Assembly: GCA_009746045.1 (NCBI GenBank)
Contig: RPFO01000448.1
Coordinates: forward strand, 3,498,049 to 3,562,048
Source: Mesostigma viride
Lineage: Eukaryota; Streptophyta; Mesostigmatophyceae; Mesostigmatales; Mesostigmataceae
Direction of reading: 5' to 3'
DNA length: 64,000 nucleotides
The position numbers and the translations under genes are program-made. The notes under the pieces are model-generated. The model saw only the letters and a list, made by a program, of their open reading frames with translations, was not told where the DNA came from and searched no databases. Positions 46,691 through 57,176 of this stretch are shown one piece after another (position 1 is the first letter of the stretch; every line of letters begins with the position of its first letter).

Positions 46691-49100
46691 GCAACCGACT
46701 GTACCAGCAGACCAGAGAGGACTGTTCCTGCACCAGGGATATTAATGCTGCTGCACGGCCCCTGACCTCTGTGACCTTCCTACTATCCATAGAACTGTCC
46801 ACATAGAGCATCATGTCAAAAGGCCTGTACAAATCCAAAGGACCCAGCATGAGAGGGGGAGACATGCGAACAGCCTCTACCACTCTCTCAGCACCCACCT
46901 CAACCAGTTGGGAATCGGTCAACCGACTCAGTACCAACAGGTCAGGAGCACAAATGCTGGCCAGCCATGCCAACATACCTCGTATTGTTGCACATCTGGC
47001 CTGGGTGATGGGCTCCTGCAAGGCATCTATGATCTGCTGAGGATAATCCTTACCACCCTCCAGCTGGATGGACCATGTACCCTGCTGATGGACCAAGGTC
47101 GCCTGCATTCCACAAAACACCATGGGCTCATTCTCAACCATGTACTGGATCTTACCCAGTTCAAACCGTTTCTGGATCCTGGCCAGAGTCAACTCTTGCC
47201 AAGTGGGATGGCCCAGGAGATGCAGATCATCACCATGCAGGGAGGCAAACGCTGGCAGCCCCTCATAGCTACCCTGAAACAGACAAGGATCAACTGGAGA
47301 GACTGAGAGACCACAGACAGACCTGAGGTACTTCTCCAAGCTCTTCCTCCAGATGATGGGACTCGATCTAAGGCCTTCCACGCCTTTGAGAATCCTCAAA
47401 TACCTCGTCTTCAGCTCTGCCCTCCACACTGCAGGCACCTTAACAAAGAAAGGGGGTATTGTGCGCCAAGTATCCTGTGCTTCCTGCTGATCACCCTTAA
47501 GAAAAGCCCTCTTGAAATCTACCAACACAGAGCTATAGGGTATCCCCTTCTGCAGAAAAGACAAATAAATGCACAACAAAATCCTCCATGTATCATGCAG
47601 CATCCCTGGTGTGTAAAGCTCCTCATCTGCTAACTGTCCAGTGCCATGGTACTCAGTCACAACTGGTCTAACATGTGGCACCTGCACGCCATCTACCTCC
47701 TTGAGCTTGAGGACAAACATCAATCTGAGCAGCTGGTGATCCTCAGGGAGGACATCCACAGGCTCTGCACAGTTGGCAACTATCCACTCATGCCCAGAAG
47801 CAACAAAGCCAAGAGTCCATGCCTTAGCCATCTTGGGGCTTTGCATCATCTCCACTAGCTTGCGCCAAGGTACAGGACTCGTTCCTGGGATCTGGTACCT
47901 CTGCACACCCAACTCACGTGGGTCAAACGTAGTAGGGAGGATCAGCAGGTCCCCAGCAATGGGCTCCTTTGTATCAGGACCCTCTGCCTCTAGACCCCTC
48001 ACAGCCCTTACAGCCACACTAAGACCCTGGGAGTAGCGATATCTCTGCAAGGGAAGGCGGCCCTGCCCTTCTAATGCTAGCTCCTCAGAGGATATCCTCA
48101 CCCCTGGTAAGCACAAGAAGTTCTGACCTAGAATGGCAGGCCCCTGATACCCTTCAACCACACTGAACGTGGTGGGCACCCCCAGGATAGGCACACTCAC
48201 TTCTCCCAAGATCTTCATGGACACATTCCCAGAGAAATCAGACACAGCTAGGCAGCTAGGGGATGACCACTGCAAGCCTGCAGCATCCTCTACCCTTAGA
48301 ATGGACACCTGTGAGTTGGTATCCACTTCTAGTGCTGGTGCCCCACATGACCCCCATCCCGTGAGCTTAGATACCTTGGGATCACGCTTGCTGTTCTGCA
48401 GAGCTCGAATGATGTCCGCCATAAGCAGCCCCCTGGACTGTGGTGCAGCCCTGGCCACCTCTGGCCTTGTGACAGACGTCTCAGCAGACTCCTGCTCACC
48501 CTCATCCATCCAGGACAGACCATAATCCAAGCATGGTGGGTTAGCATCTGCTGCCTGGCTCTCATCCTGCTCATCTCCCTCCAAGGGAGGATCAGGGCCG
48601 TCTTCAGGCCAGATTGCAGTTGGCCTTCTCTCCTTGACGTGAGCCCAGGATAGCCTGTACACGTGCTTGGGATTACTCTCCAAAGCCACCAGACAAGAAT
48701 GGTTAGCTTCCTCAACATGGGTTACCTGCCCATCTTGCCACTTGCCACGCTTGCCTGGTAATGACGGTTCCTTCCACATCCTGACCCTCAGTCCCACCTG
48801 GGGCCTCAGCATTTTCCAACCCTTGTCCTTACGCCTCAATCTGGAAAACACCCTGTCTGCCTTCTTCAGGCAGGCTGCCACCACGTCCTGTGATAGCATA
48901 CCAAACTGCAATGCCAGGGGAGAGACTGCCACACCATCATAGTAATAGGTTACCCTGTGGTTAAGCTGCTCCTCAATCCCCTTACACCAAGCTGCTTTCT
49001 CTAGAGCTGATGCCACAACAGGCACACTCCTAGCTGCTAGCACCACTGTTTTTACTTCACGTATAGATCTCTCTACAGCTCCCTGCTGCCCATGGATTCC
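46680..49100 (-). CDS. element B pol: integrase end, protease, reverse transcriptase, RNase H start
   Basis: The open frame includes the integrase catalytic Glu (QQGAVERSIREVK), upstream of the first ATG at 49,046, then a C-terminal integrase segment. The protease follows (LEVDTNSQVSIL at residues 239-250; SVPILGVPTTFSVVEG and AILGQNFL around 285-315). RT has VDFKRAFLKGD, GVEGLRSSPIIW and LHGDDLHLLG. RNase H begins at YVDSSMDSRKV and stops out of frame after CWYSRLQT. As in elements A and C, the protease sits after the integrase. All catalytic acids visible in RT are intact. Confidence 0.85.
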   Translation of the reverse strand, partial: GIHGQQGAVERSIREVKTVVLAARSVPVVASALEKAAWCKGIEEQLNHRVTYYYDGVAVSPLALQFGMLSQDVVAACLKKADRVFSRLRRKDKGWKMLRPQVGLRVRMWKEPSLPGKRGKWQDGQVTHVEEANHSCLVALESNPKHVYRLSWAHVKERRPTAIWPEDGPDPPLEGDEQDESQAADANPPCLDYGLSWMDEGEQESAETSVTRPEVARAAPQSRGLLMADIIRALQNSKRDPKVSKLTGWGSCGAPALEVDTNSQVSILRVEDAAGLQWSSPSCLAVSDFSGNVSMKILGEVSVPILGVPTTFSVVEGYQGPAILGQNFLCLPGVRISSEELALEGQGRLPLQRYRYSQGLSVAVRAVRGLEAEGPDTKEPIAGDLLILPTTFDPRELGVQRYQIPGTSPVPWRKLVEMMQSPKMAKAWTLGFVASGHEWIVANCAEPVDVLPEDHQLLRLMFVLKLKEVDGVQVPHVRPVVTEYHGTGQLADEELYTPGMLHDTWRILLCIYLSFLQKGIPYSSVLVDFKRAFLKGDQQEAQDTWRTIPPFFVKVPAVWRAELKTRYLRILKGVEGLRSSPIIWRKSLEKYLRSVCGLSVSPVDPCLFQGSYEGLPAFASLHGDDLHLLGHPTWQELTLARIQKRFELGKIQYMVENEPMVFCGMQATLVHQQGTWSIQLEGGKDYPQQIIDALQEPITQARCATIRGMLAWLASICAPDLLVLSRLTDSQLVEVGAERVVEAVRMSPPLMLGPLDLYRPFDMMLYVDSSMDSRKVTEVRGRAAALISLVQEQSSLVCWYSRLQTG

Positions 49101-49525
49101 CTAGGGACCACTACCAACTTACAAGGAAGCTGGTCAGCCAGCTTGATCAAGCAGTCAAACTGCAAGTCAGCTTGCACCTTGGTGTACACCCCAAAGCCTG
49201 GCAACAAAGACTGGAGACCCATCAACAGCTGATGCTCCTGCATTCCAGGAAGAATGGTCAGCAACCTATATCTGCTAAACCTATCCACCCCCACCAACAG
49301 ATACATGCCCCTGATGTGTTGGATGTCCACCTGGATATCCCCCCGCTCTCTAGCAGGTTCTCTGGCATGGGACTGTGGGAGGCGAACAGCATTCTCCTGA
49401 CAGACACAATTCTGAGCAGCTGCACTGCAGGCCTCTAGCAAAGGCTCCTTGCCAATCTTCCAAGCAAACATCTCTGCCTGCTTAGAGGCCAAAGATATGG
49501 TGTAGAGTGTTTCCAGCCTGAGCAT
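49073..49525 (-). CDS. element B integrase core, frame-shifted fragment
   Basis: Carries GDIQVDIQHIRGMYLLVGVDRFSRY (first Asp region) and VQADLQFDCL (second Asp); the third acidic residue lies in the next frame. The HHCC finger is degenerate (only VCQEN recognisable). The frame breaks at about 49,090 (downstream) and about 49,500 (upstream), so this enzyme is not encoded intact as assembled. Confidence 0.7.
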   Translation of the reverse strand: MLRLETLYTISLASKQAEMFAWKIGKEPLLEACSAAAQNCVCQENAVRLPQSHAREPARERGDIQVDIQHIRGMYLLVGVDRFSRYRLLTILPGMQEHQLLMGLQSLLPGFGVYTKVQADLQFDCLIKLADQLPCKLVVVPRESMGSREL

Positions 49526-49916
49526 AGCTCAACCCCCTGTCAGCCTGGCTGCACAGAGAGGAACGTGACAAAGACTGTGTGCTTGGGATAGCACGACCCA
49601 CCTGCTGTTCTCTTGCTCCAGGGACCTCCTCCAAGGTAGCTCGGCTCCCAGAGCCAGCCCCGGTTCCCACAGAAGCTGCAGGTCCTTCCAGTCTGGCGGC
49701 TTGACTCCCAGAGTCAACCCCAACAACTGGAGACCCTGCACCTGCCACAGGCACAGGGAATTCCACTGCTGCAGCAGCGTTATTGCAATCATTGAGTGGA
49801 AGCACCTCATCATTCCCAACCCCTTGCTGCTGCACAAGAGGGACACCCCCATTACTATGTACAACTGTTCGTCCCACTAGGGGTGATTGACTATTTACAG
49901 GGGACAACATCTCAAG
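49482..49916 (-). CDS. element B Pol N-terminal linker after UGA
   Basis: Directly continues the Gag frame after the UGA at 49,917-49,919 (GKP-UGA-LEMLSPVNS). It is a low-complexity Val/Gly/Ser/Ala-rich linker with an internal duplicated phrase (VDSGSQAARLEGPA and GSGSRATLEEVPG). VDSGSQ superficially resembles a protease site, but no flap or second-half motif follows. It ends LHHIFGL, out of frame with the integrase fragment. Confidence 0.6.
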   Translation of the reverse strand, partial: LEMLSPVNSQSPLVGRTVVHSNGGVPLVQQQGVGNDEVLPLNDCNNAAAAVEFPVPVAGAGSPVVGVDSGSQAARLEGPAASVGTGAGSGSRATLEEVPGAREQQVGRAIPSTQSLSRSSLCSQADRGLSYAQAGNTLHHIFGL

Positions 49917-50990
49917 TCATGGCTTACCCACCTGGCCAGAGCCTGCTCCAGCAGACTTGGCCTGGTCTGGGCAGTCACGTCGCCAATGACCCGTCCTGCC
50001 ACATCCAAAGCATTTGTCATCCTTCCCAGCAGCAGCCTTCTTCAGGCCACCCTGGTTCTGGCTGCTCTGACTGGCCTGGGTGCCCTGGCCCTGGCTCTTG
50101 CCTTGCCCTTGGCCACCCTTGTTCTGCTGACCACCCTGGTGACCACCAGCCTGCTGCTGACCCTTGCCTTTGGATCCCTGCTGCTGGCCCTTGCCACCCT
50201 GGTTACCATTCTGCCTGCGCCTGTTAGCCCTCTGACGCCTACTAGGTCTGGTTTCTCCCTGAGCACCCTGCCCAGGGGCGTCACCATGGACCTGATGAGC
50301 GGAGGCTGAAGGGGCACCAGTCACCTGGATTGCCTTGCAAGCAGCATTGTCAGATGGACGGATATTGAAAATAACCTTTTGCAAGGCTGGCCACGTCCCA
50401 TCTGTCTGATCAGCAAACATCCTAGCTGCATTTCTCCCATCCACACTCAGCCCCATGCGATCCAGGAAGTAATCTGCCACTGCTCTATCAGTCAGATTGA
50501 AGCCATGCTTGGCCCCCTTCTCCCTGATGCGTGTGAGCCGCTGCAGCTCCTCAGCTATTGTGCCCTTGATCTCAAAGGTATCATAGCTGAGCTTATAGTG
50601 ATTAGTGAGGTTGAGTACCTTATCAGAAAACTCCTGACGTAGGCCCTCTAGGAACTGAGACCAAGTCAGCTTGTCCTTGACAGCCTGCCTAGCCTTGTCC
50701 CTCACACGCTCACTTGAATCCCTATTAGTCGTGGATGTGTGGAATACCTGCACAAGGTTGACAGTGGGATCTACAGAGCATGAAACTAGCTCCATATCCT
50801 CCAACCACTTGTCTAGCTCTTCCTGTCCCACAGGAGGCTTGAGAGGCTTCTGGCCATTCATCACAGCCACAGCACTCATATGAGGTCTAGTCCCAGGCAA
50901 AGCACGAGGGTCACTGCCAATGACAGCAGCTCCTACTGGTGCTAATGGCGCAGGAACATAGCTGCAGGAACACCAGACGCAGGCACACAT
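49917..50990 (-). CDS. element B Gag (capsid / nucleocapsid)
   Basis: 357 codons. A helical region (EELDKWLEDMELV to LFADQTDGTW-like sequence, residues about 75-215) resembles the capsid part of copia Gag. A long Gln/Gly/Lys-rich basic tract (about 235-315) follows, then the zinc knuckle CFGCGRTGHWRRDC (CX2CX4HX4C) near the end. It ends GKP-UGA-CUU with the frame open beyond, as in element A. The listed ATG (50,990) is probably not the true start: the preceding coding region lies in another frame. Confidence 0.8.
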   Translation of the reverse strand: MCACVWCSCSYVPAPLAPVGAAVIGSDPRALPGTRPHMSAVAVMNGQKPLKPPVGQEELDKWLEDMELVSCSVDPTVNLVQVFHTSTTNRDSSERVRDKARQAVKDKLTWSQFLEGLRQEFSDKVLNLTNHYKLSYDTFEIKGTIAEELQRLTRIREKGAKHGFNLTDRAVADYFLDRMGLSVDGRNAARMFADQTDGTWPALQKVIFNIRPSDNAACKAIQVTGAPSASAHQVHGDAPGQGAQGETRPSRRQRANRRRQNGNQGGKGQQQGSKGKGQQQAGGHQGGQQNKGGQGQGKSQGQGTQASQSSQNQGGLKKAAAGKDDKCFGCGRTGHWRRDCPDQAKSAGAGSGQVGKP

Positions 50991-51166
50991 GGTCTCTTAC
51001 CAGGTGCTTGACGTTCAGCATCATTCTGGCCCTCCCCCGTCAGCACCACGCCGTCGGTTGGCCACCCTGCACGCTCCTCCCCTTGTGCCACCTCTTTCCT
51101 CTTCCGGTTGGATGCCCTCCTGCCATTGACGCCCTCTGCCGTTGGGATCGCCTGTCCCTCTGGCAC
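50942..51166 (-). CDS. element B middle Gag fragment
   Basis: 74 codons (MPEGQAIPTAEGVNGRRASNRKR...), basic and Pro/Gly-rich, overlapping the start of the next Gag ORF in another frame. It is probably a Gag linker separated by a frame break from its neighbours. Low confidence as an independent product. Confidence 0.35.
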   Translation of the reverse strand: MPEGQAIPTAEGVNGRRASNRKRKEVAQGEERAGWPTDGVVLTGEGQNDAERQAPGKRPCVPASGVPAAMFLRH

Positions 51167-51472
51167 GACGTTGGCGGGGCCTCCCGTGTCTGCCCTTGCC
51201 TCACCCCCGCCATCCCCCGCTCCCGCCCCGCTCCCGCTGCCGCCCCGCGCGTGTTACGAAGCATTATAGAATACCACAGAAACACACGCAGATATGGCTG
51301 CTGGAACCCACTCAGGCTCACGCACTTACTCCAGACGAGGCCGCCTCCTGGCTTGCACTCGCCTGCCCCTCCTCACGGTCTGGACGCTGCTCAACACCCT
51401 CAGCAACCGGTATGGCTGCTGCTGCCTCTGCGACAATCTGGAGGTCTGGGTTAAACTCTCCCAGCACGCAGG

Positions 51473-52153
51473 TCACAGGTCGCCCGTCTCCTTGCGTTCG
51501 ACTGGATGTTGTGTCTCACCTGGGTTGCGATGCCAAGCAAGATCGCGTACCCACCGCTTACCGCCGCCGACAAGCTCGTTCTGCTCGCCTCGGCCGTAAC
51601 GGTCGTACTCGTGAGTCACCTCACGAGGGATATGCAGATCAGCTCTCTGCCTTGCCTCGTAGGTCTCGGTAGTGCCGTCGCCCTCGTTTATCTGCTGGGC
51701 TGAGCGCTTGACGGAGCCCTCTGGCTTGTCAGTCCACTCAAAATGGACGTCTTCAGGCGTCTTCTCGACCCCCGTGACAATCTCCACCTCCGGACCCCAC
51801 GCAGTGGTGGTTTCCGGCCTCGGTGTATCAAGCCTGGAGTACACTCCGAAAGGCTGCGTGGTAATATAGAACCTGTCTGCGTACCCTCTCGACTCTTGCA
51901 AAAGGACAGCAACAAGATTCTCAATGGTTTGGGCAAATACCTCCGCCGTGCTCCAAGGATTTACCGTCTCCCGAGCACGCGCGTTCCGGATGATGTCGGC
52001 GTCTGGTACCCCCTCTCCTAGCACTGCTGTCGCCACCCAGTGGTTAAACAGTCGGGTGCTGCCGAGCGCTGTTGCCACAATCTGGCTAAGCGCCTCCCTG
52101 GCTAGGTCGAGACCGGCTAGCGTGATATGGGCGCCCTGATAAGCGACCTCCAC
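51473..52153 (-). CDS. element B N-terminal Gag, second fragment
   Basis: 226 codons, rich in acidic and aromatic residues (GVEKTPEDVHFEWTDKPEG; YGRGEQNELVGGGKRWVRD). It continues the ORF at 52,171-52,452 after a frame break near 52,180 (VAVEELV in one frame, SDALAETANRVEVAYQG in the other). Past 51,473 another frame (GEFNPDLQIVAEAAAA) continues to about 51,330, where GTAAGTGCG could be a splice donor. No homologue recognised. Confidence 0.5.
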   Translation of the reverse strand: MEVAYQGAHITLAGLDLAREALSQIVATALGSTRLFNHWVATAVLGEGVPDADIIRNARARETVNPWSTAEVFAQTIENLVAVLLQESRGYADRFYITTQPFGVYSRLDTPRPETTTAWGPEVEIVTGVEKTPEDVHFEWTDKPEGSVKRSAQQINEGDGTTETYEARQRADLHIPREVTHEYDRYGRGEQNELVGGGKRWVRDLAWHRNPGETQHPVERKETGDL

Positions 52154-52170
52154 ACGATTAGCAGTTTCAG

Positions 52171-52452
52171 CTAGCGCGTCCGAATGCGCACCAACTCTTC
52201 CACCGCCACTCGCCCCGTCTCACCTGGAGAAATCACGACGCGAGCCCGTTGTATAATCGGGTCCGCCGCCGCTGGCCTGCTGCCTCCCCCACTCACCGCC
52301 ACCCACCCCTCTTCTGCCAAGTGCCTCGCTACGTAGGCCGCTTGCACGAATGTTGGAGCGTTTGCTTGGTTACGGTAGGGGAAAAACGCTTGCGCGTCTC
52401 TCTGCTCGTTCGCCTCACCAGCACCGTGGCTGCTTGACGATGAACCAGACAT
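52171..52452 (-). CDS. element B N-terminal Gag, first fragment
   Basis: The likely Gag start is ATG at 52,452-52,450 (MSGSSSSSHGAGEANEQ), only 23 nt after the 5' LTR, leaving space just for a primer-binding site. It encodes about 90 residues before the frame break. An upstream in-frame ATG at 52,617 lies inside the LTR and is not favoured. Confidence 0.55.
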   Translation of the reverse strand: MSGSSSSSHGAGEANEQRDAQAFFPYRNQANAPTFVQAAYVARHLAEEGWVAVSGGGSRPAAADPIIQRARVVISPGETGRVAVEELVRIRTR

Positions 52453-52475
52453 GAAAGCGTGGAAGCAATAGTACG

Positions 52476-53128
52476 ATTTGCGCAGCAACTCGTCAGCAGA
52501 GCTTGTGAGCTCCTGGTCCTTGCCGGCTGGAATGACCCTAGGCTGCTGGCTAGCAACCTTTATCCTCACACCAGGCCTACGACCCTCGATAGGCTCGCCA
52601 CTCGTCGTGACGACCAAGGTTCGTGTGTGAAGACGCTCGTTGCCTCGTTGAGCCTCGAGCTATATGCAACCTCGTTCCATCCTTGTTCCTCGGTCATGAG
52701 CAACGCTGGGCAACGCTACATTGCCAGAGCCTCGTATCGCTGCCTGCATCCTCGTTGCAGGCAGCATACAGGAATCTCTGGCTATCCTGTGTCTAGGACA
52801 GCACAGGACCTGCCACAGTCCTGCAAGGACTTACATCCTTGCAGACCTGCTGGCTGGTTACTTGCTTCTACTAGCCACAGTACCGTTGAGCCCTCAGTAC
52901 ACTGTGTCCCAGTCACGTGAGTGTACAGGCTAAGCCTGTGCAGGCACGGCCTGCCACGTGTCCTGTCCACTATGCCCTGAGCGTGCCCCGCCCTCGCCCA
53001 CCGGTCGGCAGTACTTCGGGACTTGATAACTTTCTAGTCCCTTGTCTGTTCTAGGCGGTTGACACGGCGTTGGAAAGGTCTCCTCAACCTGCATCCATCT
53101 AGCACATTGGTGCCCCAATATGCTAACT
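52476..53128 (-). repeat. element B LTR (5' LTR in element orientation)
   Basis: 653 bp, about 99% identical to 44,738-45,389, ending GCTAACT at the CACCG target duplication. Candidate primer-binding region on the minus strand right after the LTR: CGTACTATTGCTTCCACG. It was not matched to a specific tRNA. Confidence 0.92.
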
Positions 53129-56100
53129 CACCGCGCACGCTTGGGGCGGCTGCACACACACGTACCTACACCGCGCACGCAAGGGGCGGCTGCACACACA
53201 CGTACATCCACCGCGCACGCAAGGGGCAACTGCACACACATGTACACACACCGCGCACGCTTGGGGCAGCTGCACACACACGTACCTACACCGCGCACGC
53301 AAGGGGCGGCTGCACACACACGTACACACACCGCGCACGCAAGGGGCAACTGCACACACATGTACATACACCGCGCACGCAAGGGGCGGCTGCACACACA
53401 CGTACATACACCGCGCACGCAAGGGGCAACTGCACACACATGTACATACACCGCGCAACCACGGGGCGGCTGCACACACACGTACATACACCGCGCACGC
53501 AAGGGGCAACTGCACACACATGTACACACACCGCGCACGCTTGGGGCGGCTGCACACACACGTACCTACACCGCGCACGCAAGGGGCGGCTGCACACACA
53601 CGTACATACACCGCGCACGCAAGGGGCAACTGCACACACATGTACATACACCGCGCAACCACGGGGCGGCTGCACACACACGTACACACACCGCGCACGC
53701 AAGGGGCAGCTGCACACACACGTACATACACCATGCACGCAAGGGGCTGCACACACACTTACACACACCTTGCACGCAAGGGCCGGCATGCACACACACT
53801 GGCATACACCGCGCACGCAAGGGGCGGCTGCACACACGTACATACACCGCGCACGCAAGGGGCGAGTGCACACACACGTACACACACCGCGCACGCAATT
53901 AAGGGACGGCTGCACACACACGTACATACACCGCGCACGCAAGGGGCAACGGCACTCACATGTACATACACCATGCACGCAAGGGGCGGCTGCACACACA
54001 CGTACACACACCATGCACGCAAGGAGCGACTTCACGCACAGGTACACACACCATGCACGCAAGGTTCGGCTGCACACACATGTACATCCACCGCGCACGC
54101 AAGGGGCGGCTGCACACACATGTACATACACCATGCACGCAAGGGGCGGCTGCACACACCTGTACATCCACCGCGCACGCAAGGGGCGAGTGCACACACA
54201 CGTACACACACCGCGCACGCAAGGGGCGGCTGCACACACACGTACACACACCATGCACGCAATTGCCGGCATGCACACACACGTACATCCACCGCGCACG
54301 CAAGGGGCAACTGCACACACATGTACACACACCGCGCACGCTTGGGGCAGCTGCACTCACATGTACACACACCGCGCACGCAAGGGCCGGCTGCACACAC
54401 ACGTACATACACCGCGCACGCAAGGGGCAACTGCACACACATGTACACACACCCCGCACGCAAGGGGCAACTGCACACACACGTACACACACCGCGCACG
54501 CTTGGGGCGGCTGCACACACATGTACCTACACCGCGCACGCAAGGGGCGGCTGCACACACACGTACATCCACCGCGCACGCAAGGGGCAACTGCACACAC
54601 ATGTACACACACCGCGCACGCTTGGGGCAGCTGCACACACACGTACACACACCATGCACGCAATTGCCGGCATGCACACACACGTACATCCACCGCGCAC
54701 GCAAGGGGCGGCTGCACACACACGTACACACACCATGCACGCAAGGGGCGGCTGCACACACACGTACACACACCGCGCACGCAAGGGGCAACTGCACACA
54801 CATGTACACACACCGCGCACGCTTGGGGCGGCTGCACACACACGTACCTACACCGCGCACGCAAGGGCCGGCTGCACACACACGTACATACACCGCGCAC
54901 GCAAGGGGCAACTGCACACACATGTACACACACCGCGCACGCAAGGGGCAACTGCACACACACGTACACACACCGCGCACGCTTGGGGCGGCTGCACACA
55001 CACGTACCTACACCGCGCACGCAAGGGGCGGCTGCACACACACGTACATCCACCGCGCACGCAAGGGGCAACTGCACACACATGTACACACACCGCGCAC
55101 GCTTGGGGCAGCTGCACTCACATGTACACACACCGCGCACGCAAGGGGCGGCTGCACACACACGTACATCCACCGCGCACGCAAGGGGCAACTGCACACA
55201 CACGTACATCCACCGCGCACGCAAGGGGCGGCTGCACACACACGTACCTACACCGCGCACGCAAGGGGCGGCTGCACACACACGTACATACACCGCGCAC
55301 GCAAGGGGCAACTGCACACACATGTACACACACCGCGCACGCAAGGGGCAACTGCACACACACGTACACACACCGCGCACGCTTGGGGCGGCTGCACACA
55401 CACGTACCTACACCGCGCACGCAAGGGGCGGCTGCACACACACGTACATCCACCGCGCACGCAAGGGGCAACTGCACACACATGTACACACACCGCGCAC
55501 GCTTGGGGCAGCTGCACACACACGTACCTACACCGCGCACGCAAGGGGCGGCTGCACACACACGTACACACACCGCGCACGCAAGGGGCAACTGCACACA
55601 CATGTACATACACCGCGCACGCAAGGGGCGGCTGCACACACACGTACATACACCGCGCACGCAAGGGGCAACTGCACACACATGTACATACACCGCGCAA
55701 CCACGGGGCGGCTGCACACACACGTACATACACCGCGCACGCAAGGGGCAACTGCACACACATGTACACACACCGCGCACGCTTGGGGCGGCTGCACACA
55801 CACGTACCTACACCGCGCACGCAAGGGGCGGCTGCACACACACGTACATACACCGCGCACGCAAGGGGCAACTGCACACACATGTACATACACCGCGCAA
55901 CCACGGGGCGGCTGCACACACACGTACACACACCGCGCACGCAAGGGGCAGCTGCACACACACGTACATACACCATGCACGCAAGGGGCTGCACACACAC
56001 TTACACACACCTTGCACGCAAGGGCCGGCATGCACACACACTGGCATACACCGCGCACGCAAGGGGCGGCTGCACACACGTACATACACCGCGCACGCAA

Positions 56101-57176
56101 GGGGCGAGTGCACACACACGTACACACACCGCGCACGCAATTAAGGGACGGCTGCACACACACGTACATACACCGCGCACGCAAGGGGCAACGGCACTCA
56201 CATGTACATACACCATGCACGCAAGGGGCGGCTGCACACACACGTACACACACCATGCACGCAAGGAGCGACTTCACGCACAGGTACACACACCATGCAC
56301 GCAAGGTTCGGCTGCACACACATGTACATCCACCGCGCACGCAAGGGGCGGCTGCACACACAGGTACACACACCATGCACGCAAGGGGCGGCTGCACACA
56401 CCTGTACATCCACCGCGCACGCAAGGGGCGAGTGCACACACACGTACACACACCGCGCACGCAAGGGGCGGCTGCACACACACGTACACACACCATGCAC
56501 GCAATTGCCGGCATGCACACACACGTACATCCACCGCGCACGCAAGGGGCAACTGCACACACATGTACACACACCGCGCACGCTTGGGGCAGCTGCACTC
56601 ACATGTACACACACCGCGCACGCAAGGGCCGGCTGCACACACACGTACCTACACCGCGCACGCAAGGGGCAACTGCACACACATGTACACACACCGCGCA
56701 CGCAAGGGGCAACTGCACACACACGTACACACACCGCGCACGCTTGGGGCGGCTGCACACACATGTACCTACACCGCGCACGCAAGGGGCGGCTGCACAC
56801 ACACGTACATCCACCGCGCACGCAAGGGGCAACTGCACACACATGTACACACACCGCGCACGCTTGGGGCAGCTGCACACACACGTACACACACCATGCA
56901 CGCAATTGCCGGCATGCACACACACGTACATCCACCGCGCACGCAAGGGGCGGCTGCACACACACGTACACACACCATGCACGCAAGGGGCGGCTGCACA
57001 CACACGTACACACACCGCGCACGCAAGGGGCAACTGCACACACATGTACACACACCGCGCACGCTTGGGGCGGCTGCACACACACGTACCTACACCGCGC
57101 ACGCAAGGGCCGGCTGCACACACACGTACATACACCGCGCACGCAAGGGGCAACTGCACACACATGTACACACACC
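53129..57176. repeat. 40-bp satellite, block 3
   Basis: Direct continuation of block 2 across the element B insertion. The marker monomer GCAATTAAGGG is at 53,896 and 56,138 (2242 bp apart). With element B removed, the spacing from 43,658 is 1842 bp, the same higher-order repeat differing by whole numbers of 40-bp units. It ends at AGTTAG, the LTR start of element C. Confidence 0.97.

Larger units (their letters stand above)
44738..53128 (-). mobile_element. LTR retrotransposon B, frame-damaged, inserted in the 40-bp satellite
   Basis: 8391 bp on the minus strand. LTRs 44,738-45,389 (652 bp) and 52,476-53,128 (653 bp) differ at about six or seven positions. The 5-bp target duplication CACCG (44,733-44,737 and 53,129-53,133) comes from the satellite. 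LTR ends are ACTTG/ATTTG...CTAACT. Order on the minus strand: long N-terminal Gag region, Gag with zinc knuckle, in-frame UGA, Pol linker, integrase, protease, RT, RNase H. Frame breaks occur in N-terminal Gag (about 52,170 and between 51,470 and 50,990), before and within integrase (about 49,500 and 49,090) and in RNase H (about 46,690). It is probably non-autonomous now, unless some breaks are consensus errors or introns. Confidence 0.92.

Noticed and set aside
49705..49730. VDSGSQ in element B as a protease in the classical place between Gag and integrase
   Set aside because: It lies in a low-complexity duplicated Gly/Ser/Ala linker, and no flap or ILG-type second half follows. The full signature is found after the integrase instead.
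52171..52617. Use of ATG 52,617 as the Gag start of element B
   Set aside because: It lies inside the 5' LTR and upstream of the primer-binding region; ATG 52,452 just after the LTR is preferred.
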